A DNA stretch of 14,661 nucleotides from Oscillospiraceae bacterium (GCA_017409645.1 JAFQSI010000229.1:1-14661), one strand, 5' to 3'; shown: positions 3,174 to 10,682, counted from the stretch's first letter. The notes: generated by a model not told the origin, from the sequence alone. Made by a program: numbers and translations.

Positions 3174-5966
3174 TTACAGCTCGATCTCCAGGCGGGAGAC
3201 GACGGCGGCGCAGCGCTTGCACAGGCCGTTCTCGTCGGCTTCCTCGGAGTGCATCCAGCAGCGGGGGCACTTGACGCCCTTGGCCTCGCTGACGCCGATG
3301 GTGACGTCGGCCAGGTTGGCGCCGGTGCCGGTCAGAGCGCCCTCCTCAGGAGCAGCCCAGTCAACGGCGGAGACGATGCAGACCTCGGCCAGGTTCTTGC
3401 CCTCGCAGGCGGCCTTCAGCTCGCCGCTGTCGGTCAGCAGGGTCACATGGGCCTCCAGAGCCTTGCCGATGCGCTTGTCGGCACGGGCCTTCTCCAGAAC
3501 GCCGTTGACGTCCTGGCGCAGCTTCATGACCATGTCCCACTTGGCCATCTGGTCAGCGGTCAGGCAGTAGCCCTCGAAGGACTCGGGCATCTGGTTCAGC
3601 AGGACGTTGCGGGCATCGTCGGAAGCCAGGTGGGGCATGGACTGCCAGACCTCATCACAGGTGAAGGCCAGGATGGGGGCGAACAGCTTGGCCATGGCGT
3701 CCACGATCAGGAACAGGGCGGTCTGAGCGGAGCGGCGGCGCAGGCCGGTCTTGTCCTCGCAGTACAGGCGGTCCTTCAGGATGTCCAGATAGAAGGAAGA
3801 CAGATCGACAACGCAGAAGTCGTTCATGGCGTGGGTGATGACATGGAACTCGTAGCCGTTGTAGCTCTTGCGGACCAACCGGGTCAGCTCGTCCAGACGG
3901 GTCAGAGCCCAGCGGTCCAGCTCCTCCAGCTGATCGACGGCAACCATGTCGGTGTTGGGATCGAAGTCAGCCAGGTTGCCCAGGAAGTAGCGGGCGGTGT
4001 TGCGGAACTTCAGGTAGTTCTGGGCGATCTGCTTGAAGATCTCCTTGGAGCAGCGAACATCGGCGTGGTAGTCGCTGGAAGCGGCCCACAGACGGACGAT
4101 GTCAGCGCCGAAGTCCTTGATCAGGTCGGCGGGATCCACGCCGTTGCCCAGAGACTTGTGCATGGCGCGGCCCTGGCCGTCCACGACCCAGCCGTGGGTC
4201 AGGACCTGACGGAAGGGAGCCCCCTTGTCCAGTGCGCCGACGGAGGTCAGCAGGGAGGACTGGAACCAGCCGCGGTACTGGTCAGCACCCTCCAGATACA
4301 CATCAGCGGGCCACAGCTCGGGGGTCCGGTGCATCAGGGAGGCGTAATGGGTGGAGCCGGAGTCGAACCAGCAGTCCAGGGTGTCAGTCTCCTTGTCGAA
4401 CTCCTTGCCGCCGCAGTGGGGGCAGGTGAAGTTCTCGGGGACCAGGTCCATGGCATCCATCTCGAACCAGGCGTTGGAGCCCTTCTCATCAAAGAGGGCA
4501 GAGATCTTGGCGATGGACTCGGGGGTGGAGACGGGCTTGCCGCAGTCGCGGCAGTAGAACACGGGGATGGGCAGACCCCAGCGGCGCTGGCGGGAGATAC
4601 ACCAGTCGGCGCGCTCGCGGATCATGCTGGTCATGCGGTCCTCGCCCCAGGCGGGGAACCACTGGACATTCTCGATGGCCTTGATGGCCTGGTCCTTGAA
4701 GGACTCGACGGAGCAGAACCACTGGGGGGTGGCACGGAAGATGACGGGCTTCTTGCAGCGGTCGTGGTGGGGATAGGAGTGGATGATCTCCTCGGAGGCG
4801 AAGAGCATGCCGCTCTCGGCCATGTCGGCCTTGATGATGGGGTTGGACTTCTCGGTGGGCAGACCGGCGTACTTGCCGGCGTAGTCGGTGTGACGGCCGT
4901 AGTCGTCCACGGGGACCACCAGCTCCATGCCGTAGCGCATGCAGGTCTGGTAGTCGTCGGCACCGAAGCCGGGGGCGGTGTGGACACAGCCGGTACCGGA
5001 ATCCATGGTGACATACTCGGCGTTCACCAGGCGGGAGGTCTTGTCCAGGAAGGGATGCTGGGCCAGCATGTTCTCGAAGAACTGGCCGGGGTAGGTTGCC
5101 AGGACCTCGTAATTCTCAAAGCCGCCCATCTTCATGGTCTTCTCCATCAGAGCCTCGGCCATGATGTAAGTCTCGCCGTTCTCGGCCTTCACGAGGACGT
5201 AGCTGTCACGGGGATGCAGGCAGATGCCCATGTTGCCGGGCAGGGTCCAGATGGTGGTGGTCCAGATGACGAAGAACATCTTGCTCTTGTCGAACTCAGC
5301 CAGCTTGCCCAGATCGTCCTTCATGGGGAACTTGACATAGACAGAGGTACAGGGATCGTCCTTGTACTCGATGTCGGCCTCGGCCACGGCGGTGGCGCAG
5401 AAGGGGCACCAGGTAACGGGCTTCAGGCCCTTGTAGATGTAGCCCTTGTCGAACATCCGGCCAAAGACCTTGACCTCCTGGGCCTCAAAGTGCTTGTCCA
5501 TGGTCCGGTAGGGATGCTCCCAGTCGCCCACGACGCCCAGACGCTTGAAGCCGCCCATCTGCTTCTGGATGAAGTCCTCGGCGAAGGCCTCACAGGCGGT
5601 ACGGAACTCGGGCACGGACATGTCCTTGTTCAGCTTCTTCTTGGAAGTCTCGATGGCCCGCTCGATGGGCAGACCGTGGTTGTCCCAGCCGGGGACGTAG
5701 GGGGTGTAGTGGCCCATCATGGCCTGGGAGCGGACGATGAAGTCCTTCAGGGTCTTGTTCAGGGCGTGGCCCATGTGGATGTAGCCGTTGGAGAAGGGAG
5801 GGCCGTCATGCAGAATGAAGGGGGGCAGGTCCTTGTTCTTCTCCAGCATGGCGTTGTACAGATCCAGCTCCTGCCACTTCTCGAGCATCTTCGGCTCCCG
5901 GGCAGGCAGACCGGCCTTCATGGGGAAGTCGGTCTTCGGGGTGATGATTGACTTTTTATAGTCCAT
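3174..5966 (-). CDS. ileS: Isoleucyl-tRNA synthetase
   Basis: The 930-aa class I enzyme attaches isoleucine to tRNA-Ile in the cytoplasm and edits mischarged valine. Visible landmarks are the HIGH-type motif HMGH at residues 64-67, the CP1 editing domain (TTTIWTLPGN and GTGCVHTAPGFGADDY), internal CxxC pairs (CPFC, CRDC, CPHC), GADQYRGWFQSS before the catalytic loop, and a C-terminal zinc knuckle with C900/C903 and C916/C919. The KMSKS loop reads AMHKS at 601-605. Length and the zinc knuckle fit the bacterial short type. The start at 5966 has GGAGG 9 bases upstream. It is controlled by the T-box leader at 6218-6468, ends with its own terminator, and follows divIVA as in many Firmicutes. Confidence 0.97.
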   Translation of the reverse strand: MDYKKSIITPKTDFPMKAGLPAREPKMLEKWQELDLYNAMLEKNKDLPPFILHDGPPFSNGYIHMGHALNKTLKDFIVRSQAMMGHYTPYVPGWDNHGLPIERAIETSKKKLNKDMSVPEFRTACEAFAEDFIQKQMGGFKRLGVVGDWEHPYRTMDKHFEAQEVKVFGRMFDKGYIYKGLKPVTWCPFCATAVAEADIEYKDDPCTSVYVKFPMKDDLGKLAEFDKSKMFFVIWTTTIWTLPGNMGICLHPRDSYVLVKAENGETYIMAEALMEKTMKMGGFENYEVLATYPGQFFENMLAQHPFLDKTSRLVNAEYVTMDSGTGCVHTAPGFGADDYQTCMRYGMELVVPVDDYGRHTDYAGKYAGLPTEKSNPIIKADMAESGMLFASEEIIHSYPHHDRCKKPVIFRATPQWFCSVESFKDQAIKAIENVQWFPAWGEDRMTSMIRERADWCISRQRRWGLPIPVFYCRDCGKPVSTPESIAKISALFDEKGSNAWFEMDAMDLVPENFTCPHCGGKEFDKETDTLDCWFDSGSTHYASLMHRTPELWPADVYLEGADQYRGWFQSSLLTSVGALDKGAPFRQVLTHGWVVDGQGRAMHKSLGNGVDPADLIKDFGADIVRLWAASSDYHADVRCSKEIFKQIAQNYLKFRNTARYFLGNLADFDPNTDMVAVDQLEELDRWALTRLDELTRLVRKSYNGYEFHVITHAMNDFCVVDLSSFYLDILKDRLYCEDKTGLRRRSAQTALFLIVDAMAKLFAPILAFTCDEVWQSMPHLASDDARNVLLNQMPESFEGYCLTADQMAKWDMVMKLRQDVNGVLEKARADKRIGKALEAHVTLLTDSGELKAACEGKNLAEVCIVSAVDWAAPEEGALTGTGANLADVTIGVSEAKGVKCPRCWMHSEEADENGLCKRCAAVVSRLEIEL

Positions 5967-5998
5967 TGAAATGAACCTCCATTAAGATAATTCAAATT

Positions 5999-6042
5999 GT
6001 AGGGCGAGGACACGCCCTCGCCGACCCGGTCCGATGACCGGG
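5999..6042. repeat. GTAGGG palindromic repeat, copy A
   Basis: Begins GTAGGG, then stem 1 GGCGAGG/CCTCGCC with a 6-base loop, a short GA joint, and stem 2 CCCGGTC/GACCGGG with a CGAT loop. It has the same plan as the copies at 8438, 10180 and in mutL. It would lie in the 5' leader of ileS, about 30 bases upstream of the ribosome site. Confidence 0.7.
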
Positions 6043-6078
6043 AATGTGGGTTGGTTGCTGACAGGTATCGACTACCTC

Positions 6079-6200
6079 TGTCATTCCGAGGAGCGAAGCG
6101 ACGTGGGAATCCGCTCTCTTTCCGGCCCCTCCGGGGCCGGGCGGTGCTTCGCACCGCTTATGGTACGGATTGCCACGCCCCGTTGGGGCTCGCAATGACA
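6079..6200. mobile_element. 122-bp MITE-like element between T-box terminator and ileS
   Basis: The ends are inverted repeats TGTCATTCCGAG and CTCGCAATGACA (11 of 12 pair). Inside them GAATCCG-type and CGGATTG-type segments also face each other, and two perfect hairpins (CCGGCCCC/GGGGCCGG and GCGGTGC/GCACCGC) fill the centre. It is too short to encode a transposase. No clear target-site duplication is visible. From general knowledge of these genomes, elements with TGTCATT..GAG ends are frequent in GC-rich Clostridia; I could not check copy number here. Confidence 0.7.
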
Positions 6201-6217
6201 GCGTATTTTGGGCGGGG

Positions 6218-6263
6218 CAAAAAGAGAAACGCCTTTGCCCCTTAATACTAAGAGACAAAGGCG
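6218..6263 (-). terminator. T-box-controlled intrinsic terminator upstream of ileS
   Basis: The minus strand forms a stem of about 15 bp (CGCCTTTGTCTCTTA with TAAGGGGCAAAGGCG, two G-U pairs) with loop GTAT, followed by TTTCTCTTTTTG. It is the default off state of the T-box leader; uncharged tRNA-Ile should favour the alternative antiterminator. Confidence 0.85.
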
Positions 6264-6468
6264 CATAGTTCCTCTGCGGTACCACTCTTGTTCCGGAAAA
6301 ATTCCGGCGCTCGTTTCGCTGTATCGGGCGGACCCGGTGCTGCTTACTTTGTTTCAGCGCACTGCTCGGAGGGGATACCCGGTCCGGTCACGTTACTGCC
6401 TTGCACCTTACCGGCAGCTCTCTGAAACGTGGGGACGGACGGACTTGTCCTCGTCATAGCGTTCCCTA
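6218..6468 (-). promoter_or_regulatory. T-box riboswitch leader of ileS (isoleucine type)
   Basis: Read on the minus strand, the leader has the T-box landmarks in order: the K-turn motif ATGACGAGGACAAG, the AGAGAGCTGCC distal stem I motif, a specifier loop with ATC (plus 6374-6376, an isoleucine codon) followed by the usual GAG and GAAAC motifs, then the T-box sequence AGAGTGGTACCGC (plus 6276-6288) and a terminator. TGGT in the T-box bulge is complementary to the ACCA end expected for tRNA-Ile. Low charging of tRNA-Ile should therefore switch on ileS. The leader starts immediately after the divIVA stop with no convincing promoter of its own, so it may be read through from the divIVA operon. 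Confidence 0.9.
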
Positions 6469-6469
6469 T

Positions 6470-7114
6470 TTACTTGGTGGGATCGTAGTTCCGACCAAAC
6501 TGCAGGTTGGTGAAACGGCTGGTGGTATTGGACTGGGGATGGTTGGGCTCGGCCTTGGGGGCAGTCTCCACGGTGGTGCCCATCATGGCTTCCAGGGTGG
6601 AGGCGATCTCGTCAGCCACGGCGTCGGCGGTGGCGGCATGCTCCTTGGGAGGCTCGGTGGGCAGGTTGGCGGTCTTGATCCGCTCCAGGGCCTGGACCAC
6701 GGTCTTCAGCTGCTCCTGGATCTCGGAGATCCGCTGACCGGAGGCCTTCTTGGCCTCCTCGACCCGGGCATTCTCGGCGGCGATGAGGGAAACGGCGTTC
6801 TTGGCGTTCTCAGCGGCGGCCTGGTTGGCGTCGTTGAGCATCTGGGCGCACTTGGCCTCGGTATCCCGGATCATCTGATCGGCAGACTTCTGGGCGCCGG
6901 CCATGGCGTCGCGCATGCTGGCCTCGCCGTTGCGGTACTCCTCCAGCTTCTCCACCAGGACGCGCATCTTGCTCTTGAGCAGGGCGTTTTCCTTGTAGAG
7001 GGTGGTGTAGTCCTCGATCAGGGGAACCAGCACCTCGTCCACGGAGTCGATATCGTAGCCGTTGAAGCGGGCTCTGGCGAAGGAGATCTCATCGAGCTGC
7101 TGCGGTGTATACAT
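6470..7114 (-). CDS. divIVA: DivIVA-domain cell-division/polarity protein
   Basis: The 214-aa protein has the conserved DivIVA N-terminus (YTPQQLDEISFARARFNGYD then VDEVLVPLIEDY, residues 2-36), which in the family binds negatively curved membrane. A long coiled coil follows from about 37 to 150, then a Pro/Ala/Thr-rich tail. DivIVA proteins mark poles and division septa and recruit partners. The start has AAAGGA 7 bases upstream. It lies 27 bases after sepF and directly before the ileS T-box, the order common in Firmicutes. Membership of the DivIVA family is clear; whether it acts in site selection, septum maturation or polar growth cannot be read from the sequence. Confidence 0.9.
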   Translation of the reverse strand: MYTPQQLDEISFARARFNGYDIDSVDEVLVPLIEDYTTLYKENALLKSKMRVLVEKLEEYRNGEASMRDAMAGAQKSADQMIRDTEAKCAQMLNDANQAAAENAKNAVSLIAAENARVEEAKKASGQRISEIQEQLKTVVQALERIKTANLPTEPPKEHAATADAVADEIASTLEAMMGTTVETAPKAEPNHPQSNTTSRFTNLQFGRNYDPTK

Positions 7115-7141
7115 AGGCTAGTCCTTTCTTGTTGCGGGGGA

Positions 7142-7666
7142 TCAGACGTAATTCTCGACCTCGCCCTGCAGGTTCTTCAGATCGCCCAGCACTTCCATGT
7201 TGTGGGGGCAGAAGACGTAGGTGGACTGGGAAACCTTCTTGACGGAGCCGTCCAGAGCGTAGCCGCAGCCGGACAGGAAGTCCACGACACGGCGGGCCAG
7301 GTTCTTCTCCACGCCCTCCAGGTTCAGGACGACGGCCTTCTTGGCGCGCATGTTGGCGGCGATGGTGGGAGCGTCGTTGAAGCTCTCGGGCCGGACCAGG
7401 ATCATCTGGATCTTGTTGGCGCTGCTGACCACCTGGCCGCTGAAGCCGGTGGAGGCGGGGGTGAAGGCGGCGGTGTTGTTCACAGGAGCGGGGGTGAAAG
7501 CGGGCTCCTGGGCAGGAGCGGACTCGCGGCGGCCGAAACGGGGGGTACGCTCGGGCTGGGGAGCGGGCTCCTCGAAGGAGTCGTCCATCTCGTCGTCGTA
7601 ATCATCGTAATCGTCTTCATCGCTGTAGGGCTTGGTAAAATTCTTGATCTCATCCCAAAAACTCAT
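7142..7666 (-). CDS. sepF: SepF, FtsZ-associated septum protein
   Basis: The 174-aa protein starts with a short amphipathic membrane-targeting helix (MSFWDEIKNF), continues with a strikingly acidic linker (residues about 15-34, mostly D, E and Y) and a Pro/Ala-rich stretch, and ends with the SepF beta domain (about 85-165: KIQMILVRPESFNDAPTIAA, then a VVLNLEGV strand, then RVVDFLSGCGYALDGSV). SepF tethers FtsZ filaments to the membrane and rings them at the septum. The frame is open further upstream, but ATG 7666 is the family start and has AGGAGG 10 bases before it. The gene follows yggS by 38 bases and precedes divIVA, so it is probably part of one division operon. Confidence 0.93.
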   Translation of the reverse strand: MSFWDEIKNFTKPYSDEDDYDDYDDEMDDSFEEPAPQPERTPRFGRRESAPAQEPAFTPAPVNNTAAFTPASTGFSGQVVSSANKIQMILVRPESFNDAPTIAANMRAKKAVVLNLEGVEKNLARRVVDFLSGCGYALDGSVKKVSQSTYVFCPHNMEVLGDLKNLQGEVENYV

Positions 7667-7704
7667 ATCTCTATATCCTCCTAAAATATCTGTCACATCA
7701 ATCA

Positions 7705-8412
7705 TTACTGATGAGGTTTGGCGTAGTTTCGGGCACCGAAAATGGCGGTGCCCACACGAATCATGGTGGAGCCTGCCCGGATGGCGTCGGCGAAATCGTC
7801 CGACATTCCCATGGATAGGCATTCCATGGTTACATTATCGTATTTTTTTCGCTGGATGTCAACAGAAAGCTGTGAAATTTCTTTAAAAAATTTCAGATTA
7901 TCGCCGGGCTCCCGACTCACAGGCGGGATCGCCATGAGTCCCCGGACCCGCAGGTGGGGAAAATTGTGCAAATCCTCCAAAACCTCCCAAATCTCGTCGG
8001 CCCGGAAGCCGGATTTGCTCTCCTCGCCGCCGATGTTGATCTCCAGCAGGATGTTCTGGGTGATGCCCTGCTTGGCGGCTTCCTTCTCGATGGCCTGCAT
8101 GAGATTCAGCCGGTCCACGCTCTGGATCAGATCCACATGGCCGACCACCTGCTTGACCTTGTTGGTCTGCAGCACGCCGATGAAGTGGACGGGGGCGCCC
8201 CGATAGGCGTCCTCCTTCTCCTTGGCGACCAGCTCCTGGACCCGGTTCTCGCCGCAGCAGTCCACGCCTCCGGCGATGGCCTCCCGGACGGCGTCGGCGC
8301 CGTTCATCTTGGTGGCGGCGCAGAGCTGGATCTGACTGGGATCGCGGCCGCAGTCGATGGCCGCCTTATTCATTTCCGCCCGGATCCGGGCGATATTTTC
8401 TGCGATGGACAT
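7705..8412 (-). CDS. yggS: YggS/YlmE-type pyridoxal phosphate homeostasis protein
   Basis: The 235-aa TIM-barrel protein is of the alanine-racemase-like fold that binds pyridoxal 5'-phosphate but has no known enzyme activity; it buffers PLP and affects amino-acid pools. Family motifs are all visible: the PLP lysine in CAATKMNG (K35), GENRVQE, HFIGVLQTNK, and the phosphate-binding C-terminus SMGMSDDF..AIRAGSTMIRVGTAIFG. Length matches the family. The start has AGGGGG 7 bases before it. In Bacillus the orthologue is called ylmE and lies, as here, directly upstream of sepF. It is the first gene of the sepF-divIVA unit; the upstream region holds repeat DNA and I see no strong promoter. Confidence 0.95.
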   Translation of the reverse strand: MSIAENIARIRAEMNKAAIDCGRDPSQIQLCAATKMNGADAVREAIAGGVDCCGENRVQELVAKEKEDAYRGAPVHFIGVLQTNKVKQVVGHVDLIQSVDRLNLMQAIEKEAAKQGITQNILLEINIGGEESKSGFRADEIWEVLEDLHNFPHLRVRGLMAIPPVSREPGDNLKFFKEISQLSVDIQRKKYDNVTMECLSMGMSDDFADAIRAGSTMIRVGTAIFGARNYAKPHQ

Positions 8413-8437
8413 GATTTGTCCCCCTCTTTATTGTGAT

Positions 8438-8577
8438 GTAGGGCGGGGGCATGCCCCCGCCGACCAGGCCGAATGACTGCCTGGAGTGGATGTTGTGCGA
8501 AAATGTCGTTTCGGATGCCCTGTATTCACACATCTGCATGTCGAAAGTGCGCCGGTGGGGTCATGACCCCACCCTAC
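8438..8577. mobile_element. 140-bp element with GTAGGG ends (copy B of the palindrome family)
   Basis: The left end is GTAGGG followed by a perfect 20-bp palindrome (GGCGGGGGCA and its complement) and a second stem CCAGGC/GCCTGG. The right end is another perfect 20-bp palindrome (GGTGGGGTCA and its complement) followed by CCTAC, so the whole has inverted GTAGGG/CCCTAC ends. The interior of about 70 bp has no gene. Its size and plan match the 137-bp element at 10714-10850. It fills much of the yggS upstream region, 25 bases from the start codon. Confidence 0.65.
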
Positions 8578-8668
8578 AGGTCGGATTTCATACGCCGAGC
8601 GGACCCAATGGTGTGATTCGACCGCCGCGCCAAAGGACGAATTGTCAGCGGCGATTCAACGCAAAACA

Positions 8669-8696
8669 AAAGACGGCGGATCGCTCCACCGTCTTT
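8669..8696 (-). terminator. Intrinsic terminator of the mutS-hfq cluster
   Basis: Just past the hfq stop the minus strand reads AAAGACGG, an inner GGA/TCC pairing, then CCGTCTTT followed by TTGTTTTG. It separates the hfq end of the repair cluster from yggS. Confidence 0.85.
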
Positions 8697-8701
8697 CGGG
8701 C

Positions 8702-8932
8702 TCATGCCGGCTGTCCGTTGGCCTTTAACGGCCGGATGGGGACCAGGGTGGAGATGGCGTGCTTGTAGATCATTTGCTGCCTGCCATCGGTGACCAGCAC
8801 CACCACGAAATTGTCGTAGCCGCTGATCGTCCCCCGGAGCTGGAATCCATTCATCAGGAAGAGCGTCACCGGGACCTTTTCCCGGCGGACCTCCTTCAAA
8901 ATGGCGTCCTGCAGATTCATTACCTCTGACAT
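8702..8932 (-). CDS. hfq: RNA chaperone Hfq
   Basis: The 76-aa Sm-like protein forms hexameric rings that bind small RNAs and mRNA A/U-rich tails. Sm1 (about VPVTLFLMNGFQLRGTISGY, residues 20-39) and Sm2 with the signature YKHAIST (56-62) are intact, and NLQD near the N-terminus supplies the conserved glutamine of the proximal face. The C-terminal tail is very short (ANGQPA), as usual in Firmicutes. The frame extends upstream, but ATG 8932 has AAGGAAGGA 6 bases before it and matches the family start. The gene follows miaA, the widespread miaA-hfq order, with a 70-base gap containing a small GGAGC/GCTCC hairpin, and is followed by a terminator. Confidence 0.95.
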   Translation of the reverse strand: MSEVMNLQDAILKEVRREKVPVTLFLMNGFQLRGTISGYDNFVVVLVTDGRQQMIYKHAISTLVPIRPLKANGQPA

Positions 8933-9002
8933 AAGTATTCCTTCCTTCTGTTTATTGGAGCCTTTCTGTCTTGCTCCTGGAATACCCATATCTTAGCACG
9001 AT

Positions 9003-9935
9003 TCACTTGTCGAAATTGGCCGCAAGTGCGCGGGCCTGGGAAAAGATTTCCTCTGCCGGCTGCCCCTTTGCGCGCAGGAGCCAGTGGATGCGCTCGTTGC
9101 GCCGGAACCAGGTCTGCTGGCGCTTGGCATAGCGGCGGGAGGATTGCTGGACCTTGGCGATGGCTTCATCGATGGTGGCCCGCCCGGCCATGGCATCGAT
9201 GAATTCCTTGTAGCCGATGGCCTGCATGGCGGTGGCCGTCTCGGGGATGCCGGAGTTCAGCACCTCCCGGATCTCATCGAGCAGACCGTCTTTGACCATC
9301 AGCCGAACGCGCAGGTCGATGCGGTCATAGAGATCCTGGCGGCTCAGATAATCCGTTCCGATCCACAGGGGATCGAATTTGGGCGGAAGGGCGGCGGTCC
9401 GCTGATTGTGGGCGGTGATGGTTTCGCCCGTCTCCTGGAAAACCTCCAGAGCCCTTATGATCCGCCGGGGGTTATTCTGGCTCTTCTCCATAGCCACGGG
9501 ATCGATGGCGCGCAGCTGCTCCATGAGGACCTCCAGACCCTCGCTTTGCAGCCGCTGCTCCAGCCGCTCCCGGCAGCCGGTGGCGGGATAGGGGGCGAAT
9601 TCGCCGCCCTTGATCAGGTTGTCCACATACAGCCCCGTGCCGCCGGCGATGACGGCGGTCTTCCCCCGGGAGAGGATGTCCTCGACGATGGGGGTGGCCA
9701 TTTCGACATACCGGCTGACGGAAAAATCCTCATCCGGCTCGCAGATGTCGATCATGTGGTGCCGGATGCCCTGCATCTCCTCGACCGTGGGCTTGGCGGT
9801 GCCGATGTCCAGACGCCTATAGATCTGCATGGAGTCGCAGGAGACGACCTCGCCGTTCGTAAATTTCGCCAGCTCCACCGCCAGGGCGGTCTTGCCCGAG
9901 GCCGTGGGGCCGACGACACAGATGATCTTATCCAT
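9003..9935 (-). CDS. miaA: tRNA dimethylallyltransferase MiaA
   Basis: The 310-aa enzyme transfers a dimethylallyl group from DMAPP to N6 of A37 in tRNAs reading codons that begin with U, tRNA-Tyr among them. The P-loop GPTASGKT is at residues 9-16, followed by the family block SCDSMQIYRRLDIGTAKPT, the HHMIDICEPDEDFSV segment, the IAGGTGLYVDNLI motif, and the C-terminal QSSRRYAKRQQTWFRRNERIHW block that contacts the tRNA. Length is normal. The start codon follows the stop of the small membrane-protein gene by three bases (TAA GCC ATG) and has only a weak ribosome site, so translation is probably coupled. hfq lies downstream. Confidence 0.96.
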   Translation of the reverse strand: MDKIICVVGPTASGKTALAVELAKFTNGEVVSCDSMQIYRRLDIGTAKPTVEEMQGIRHHMIDICEPDEDFSVSRYVEMATPIVEDILSRGKTAVIAGGTGLYVDNLIKGGEFAPYPATGCRERLEQRLQSEGLEVLMEQLRAIDPVAMEKSQNNPRRIIRALEVFQETGETITAHNQRTAALPPKFDPLWIGTDYLSRQDLYDRIDLRVRLMVKDGLLDEIREVLNSGIPETATAMQAIGYKEFIDAMAGRATIDEAIAKVQQSSRRYAKRQQTWFRRNERIHWLLRAKGQPAEEIFSQARALAANFDK

Positions 9936-9938
9936 GGC

Positions 9939-10154
9939 TTACACTGCCCGGCCCAGGCAGAAGAAGGCCAGGAACAGCATCACCGCAAAGGCCGCCAGGG
10001 ACAGGAAGAACAGCATGGGGCTGCCGATCAGCGTCGCCAGAGAGAAGACGCCGGTCTGCTTGTACTCGTCATAGGCATCCTTGAAGAAATTGTACAGGAA
10101 AAAGCCCGGAAACAGGGAGCCGACGAGGAAGAGGAAGAAAAAGCCGATTGTCAT
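9939..10154 (-). CDS. Small two-helix membrane protein upstream of miaA (71 aa)
   Basis: Two ATGs lie 6 bases apart; the second (10154) is chosen because GGAGG is 7 bases before it and only 1 base before the first. The product is very hydrophobic: helix one about residues 2-25 (with GFFFLFLVGSLFPGFFLYNF), a short polar loop with KDAYDEYKQTG, and helix two about 42-67. No signal cleavage site and no enzymatic motif are seen. Its stop is three bases before the miaA start, so the two are almost certainly co-translated. Family unknown; a membrane partner or simply a leader-like coupling gene are both possible. Confidence 0.65.
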   Translation of the reverse strand: MTIGFFFLFLVGSLFPGFFLYNFFKDAYDEYKQTGVFSLATLIGSPMLFFLSLAAFAVMLFLAFFCLGRAV

Positions 10155-10179
10155 GATCATACCTCCAGGTATTGAGATT

Positions 10180-10221
10180 GTAGGGAACGGTCATCGACCG
10201 TTCCGGCCGCCGTCAGGCGGC
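10180..10221. repeat. GTAGGG palindromic repeat, copy C
   Basis: GTAGGG then stem 1 GGAACGGTC/GACCGTTCC with an ATC loop, then stem 2 GCCGCC/GGCGGC with a GTCA loop. It lies between the Nudix stop (10227) and the small membrane-protein gene, in the transcript. It is the closest relative of the copy inside mutL at 11705-11748. Confidence 0.75.
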
Positions 10222-10226
10222 TAAGA

Positions 10227-10682
10227 TCAAAGCAGCCGGACGAGCCAGTTGCCGTTTTCTTTGGTGTAGAAAAATTCGCTGAGGCTTGGATCTTCGAAGA
10301 CCCGGACCATGTCGAGAAAATCCGGGGCCAGGGGATAGTCGGTCAGGGCCTGCCTGGGGATCCAGAAGACCTCGCCCTCGTCGGAGGACCTGAGTTCTCC
10401 GCGGAAGCGGTCGGCCCTGTACAGGAAGACCACATACCGCTCCTCCCGGCGGGTCTGGAACTGCTTCACGCCGCAAAGGCGCGGGTTCTCGATGGTCAGA
10501 CCCGTCTCCTCGAAAACCTCCCGGATCACGGAAGCCGCGAAGGACTCCCCGGGCTCCACATGGCCCCCGGGGAAGGTGATGCCGGGCCAGTCGGGATTGC
10601 GCCGGTCCTGGACCAGAATATTGCCATTTTGGTCAGAAACCATGCACATATTGGTAAAAATGGCGGGTTCAGCGTTCGCCAT
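10227..10682 (-). CDS. Nudix hydrolase, 8-oxo-dGTP-diphosphatase-like (MutT family)
   Basis: The 151-aa protein has a complete Nudix box at residues 40-62: G40, E46, R54-E55, E58-E59 and G61, the metal-binding pattern GX5EX7REUXEEXGU. The surrounding order (INILVQDRR-like strand, WPGITFPGGHVEPGE) resembles YjhB/MutT-type enzymes that hydrolyse oxidised or other nucleoside triphosphates. Exact substrate cannot be told from the box. The start at 10682 has AGGG about 10 bases upstream, a moderate ribosome site. It lies between mutL and miaA, with repeat elements on both sides. Sanitising the nucleotide pool would fit beside mismatch repair, but that link is inferred from position only. Confidence 0.88.
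   Translation of the reverse strand: MANAEPAIFTNMCMVSDQNGNILVQDRRNPDWPGITFPGGHVEPGESFAASVIREVFEETGLTIENPRLCGVKQFQTRREERYVVFLYRADRFRGELRSSDEGEVFWIPRQALTDYPLAPDFLDMVRVFEDPSLSEFFYTKENGNWLVRLL

Noticed and set aside
3084..5951. Very long plus-strand reading frame (955 codons) opposite ileS
   Set aside because: Its product is a low-complexity Gly/Val/Leu/His-rich sequence with no motif, and the opposite strand is an unmistakable IleRS. Long antisense frames are expected in GC-rich codon-biased genes.
6401..7684. Plus-strand reading frame (427 codons) opposite divIVA and sepF and across the T-box
   Set aside because: It crosses two genes and a riboswitch on the other strand and has a Gly/Leu-rich artefact sequence.
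8413..8668. Strong promoter for the yggS-sepF-divIVA operon
   Set aside because: I looked for -35/-10 pairs on the minus strand but found only poor matches among the repeat sequences, so none is annotated.
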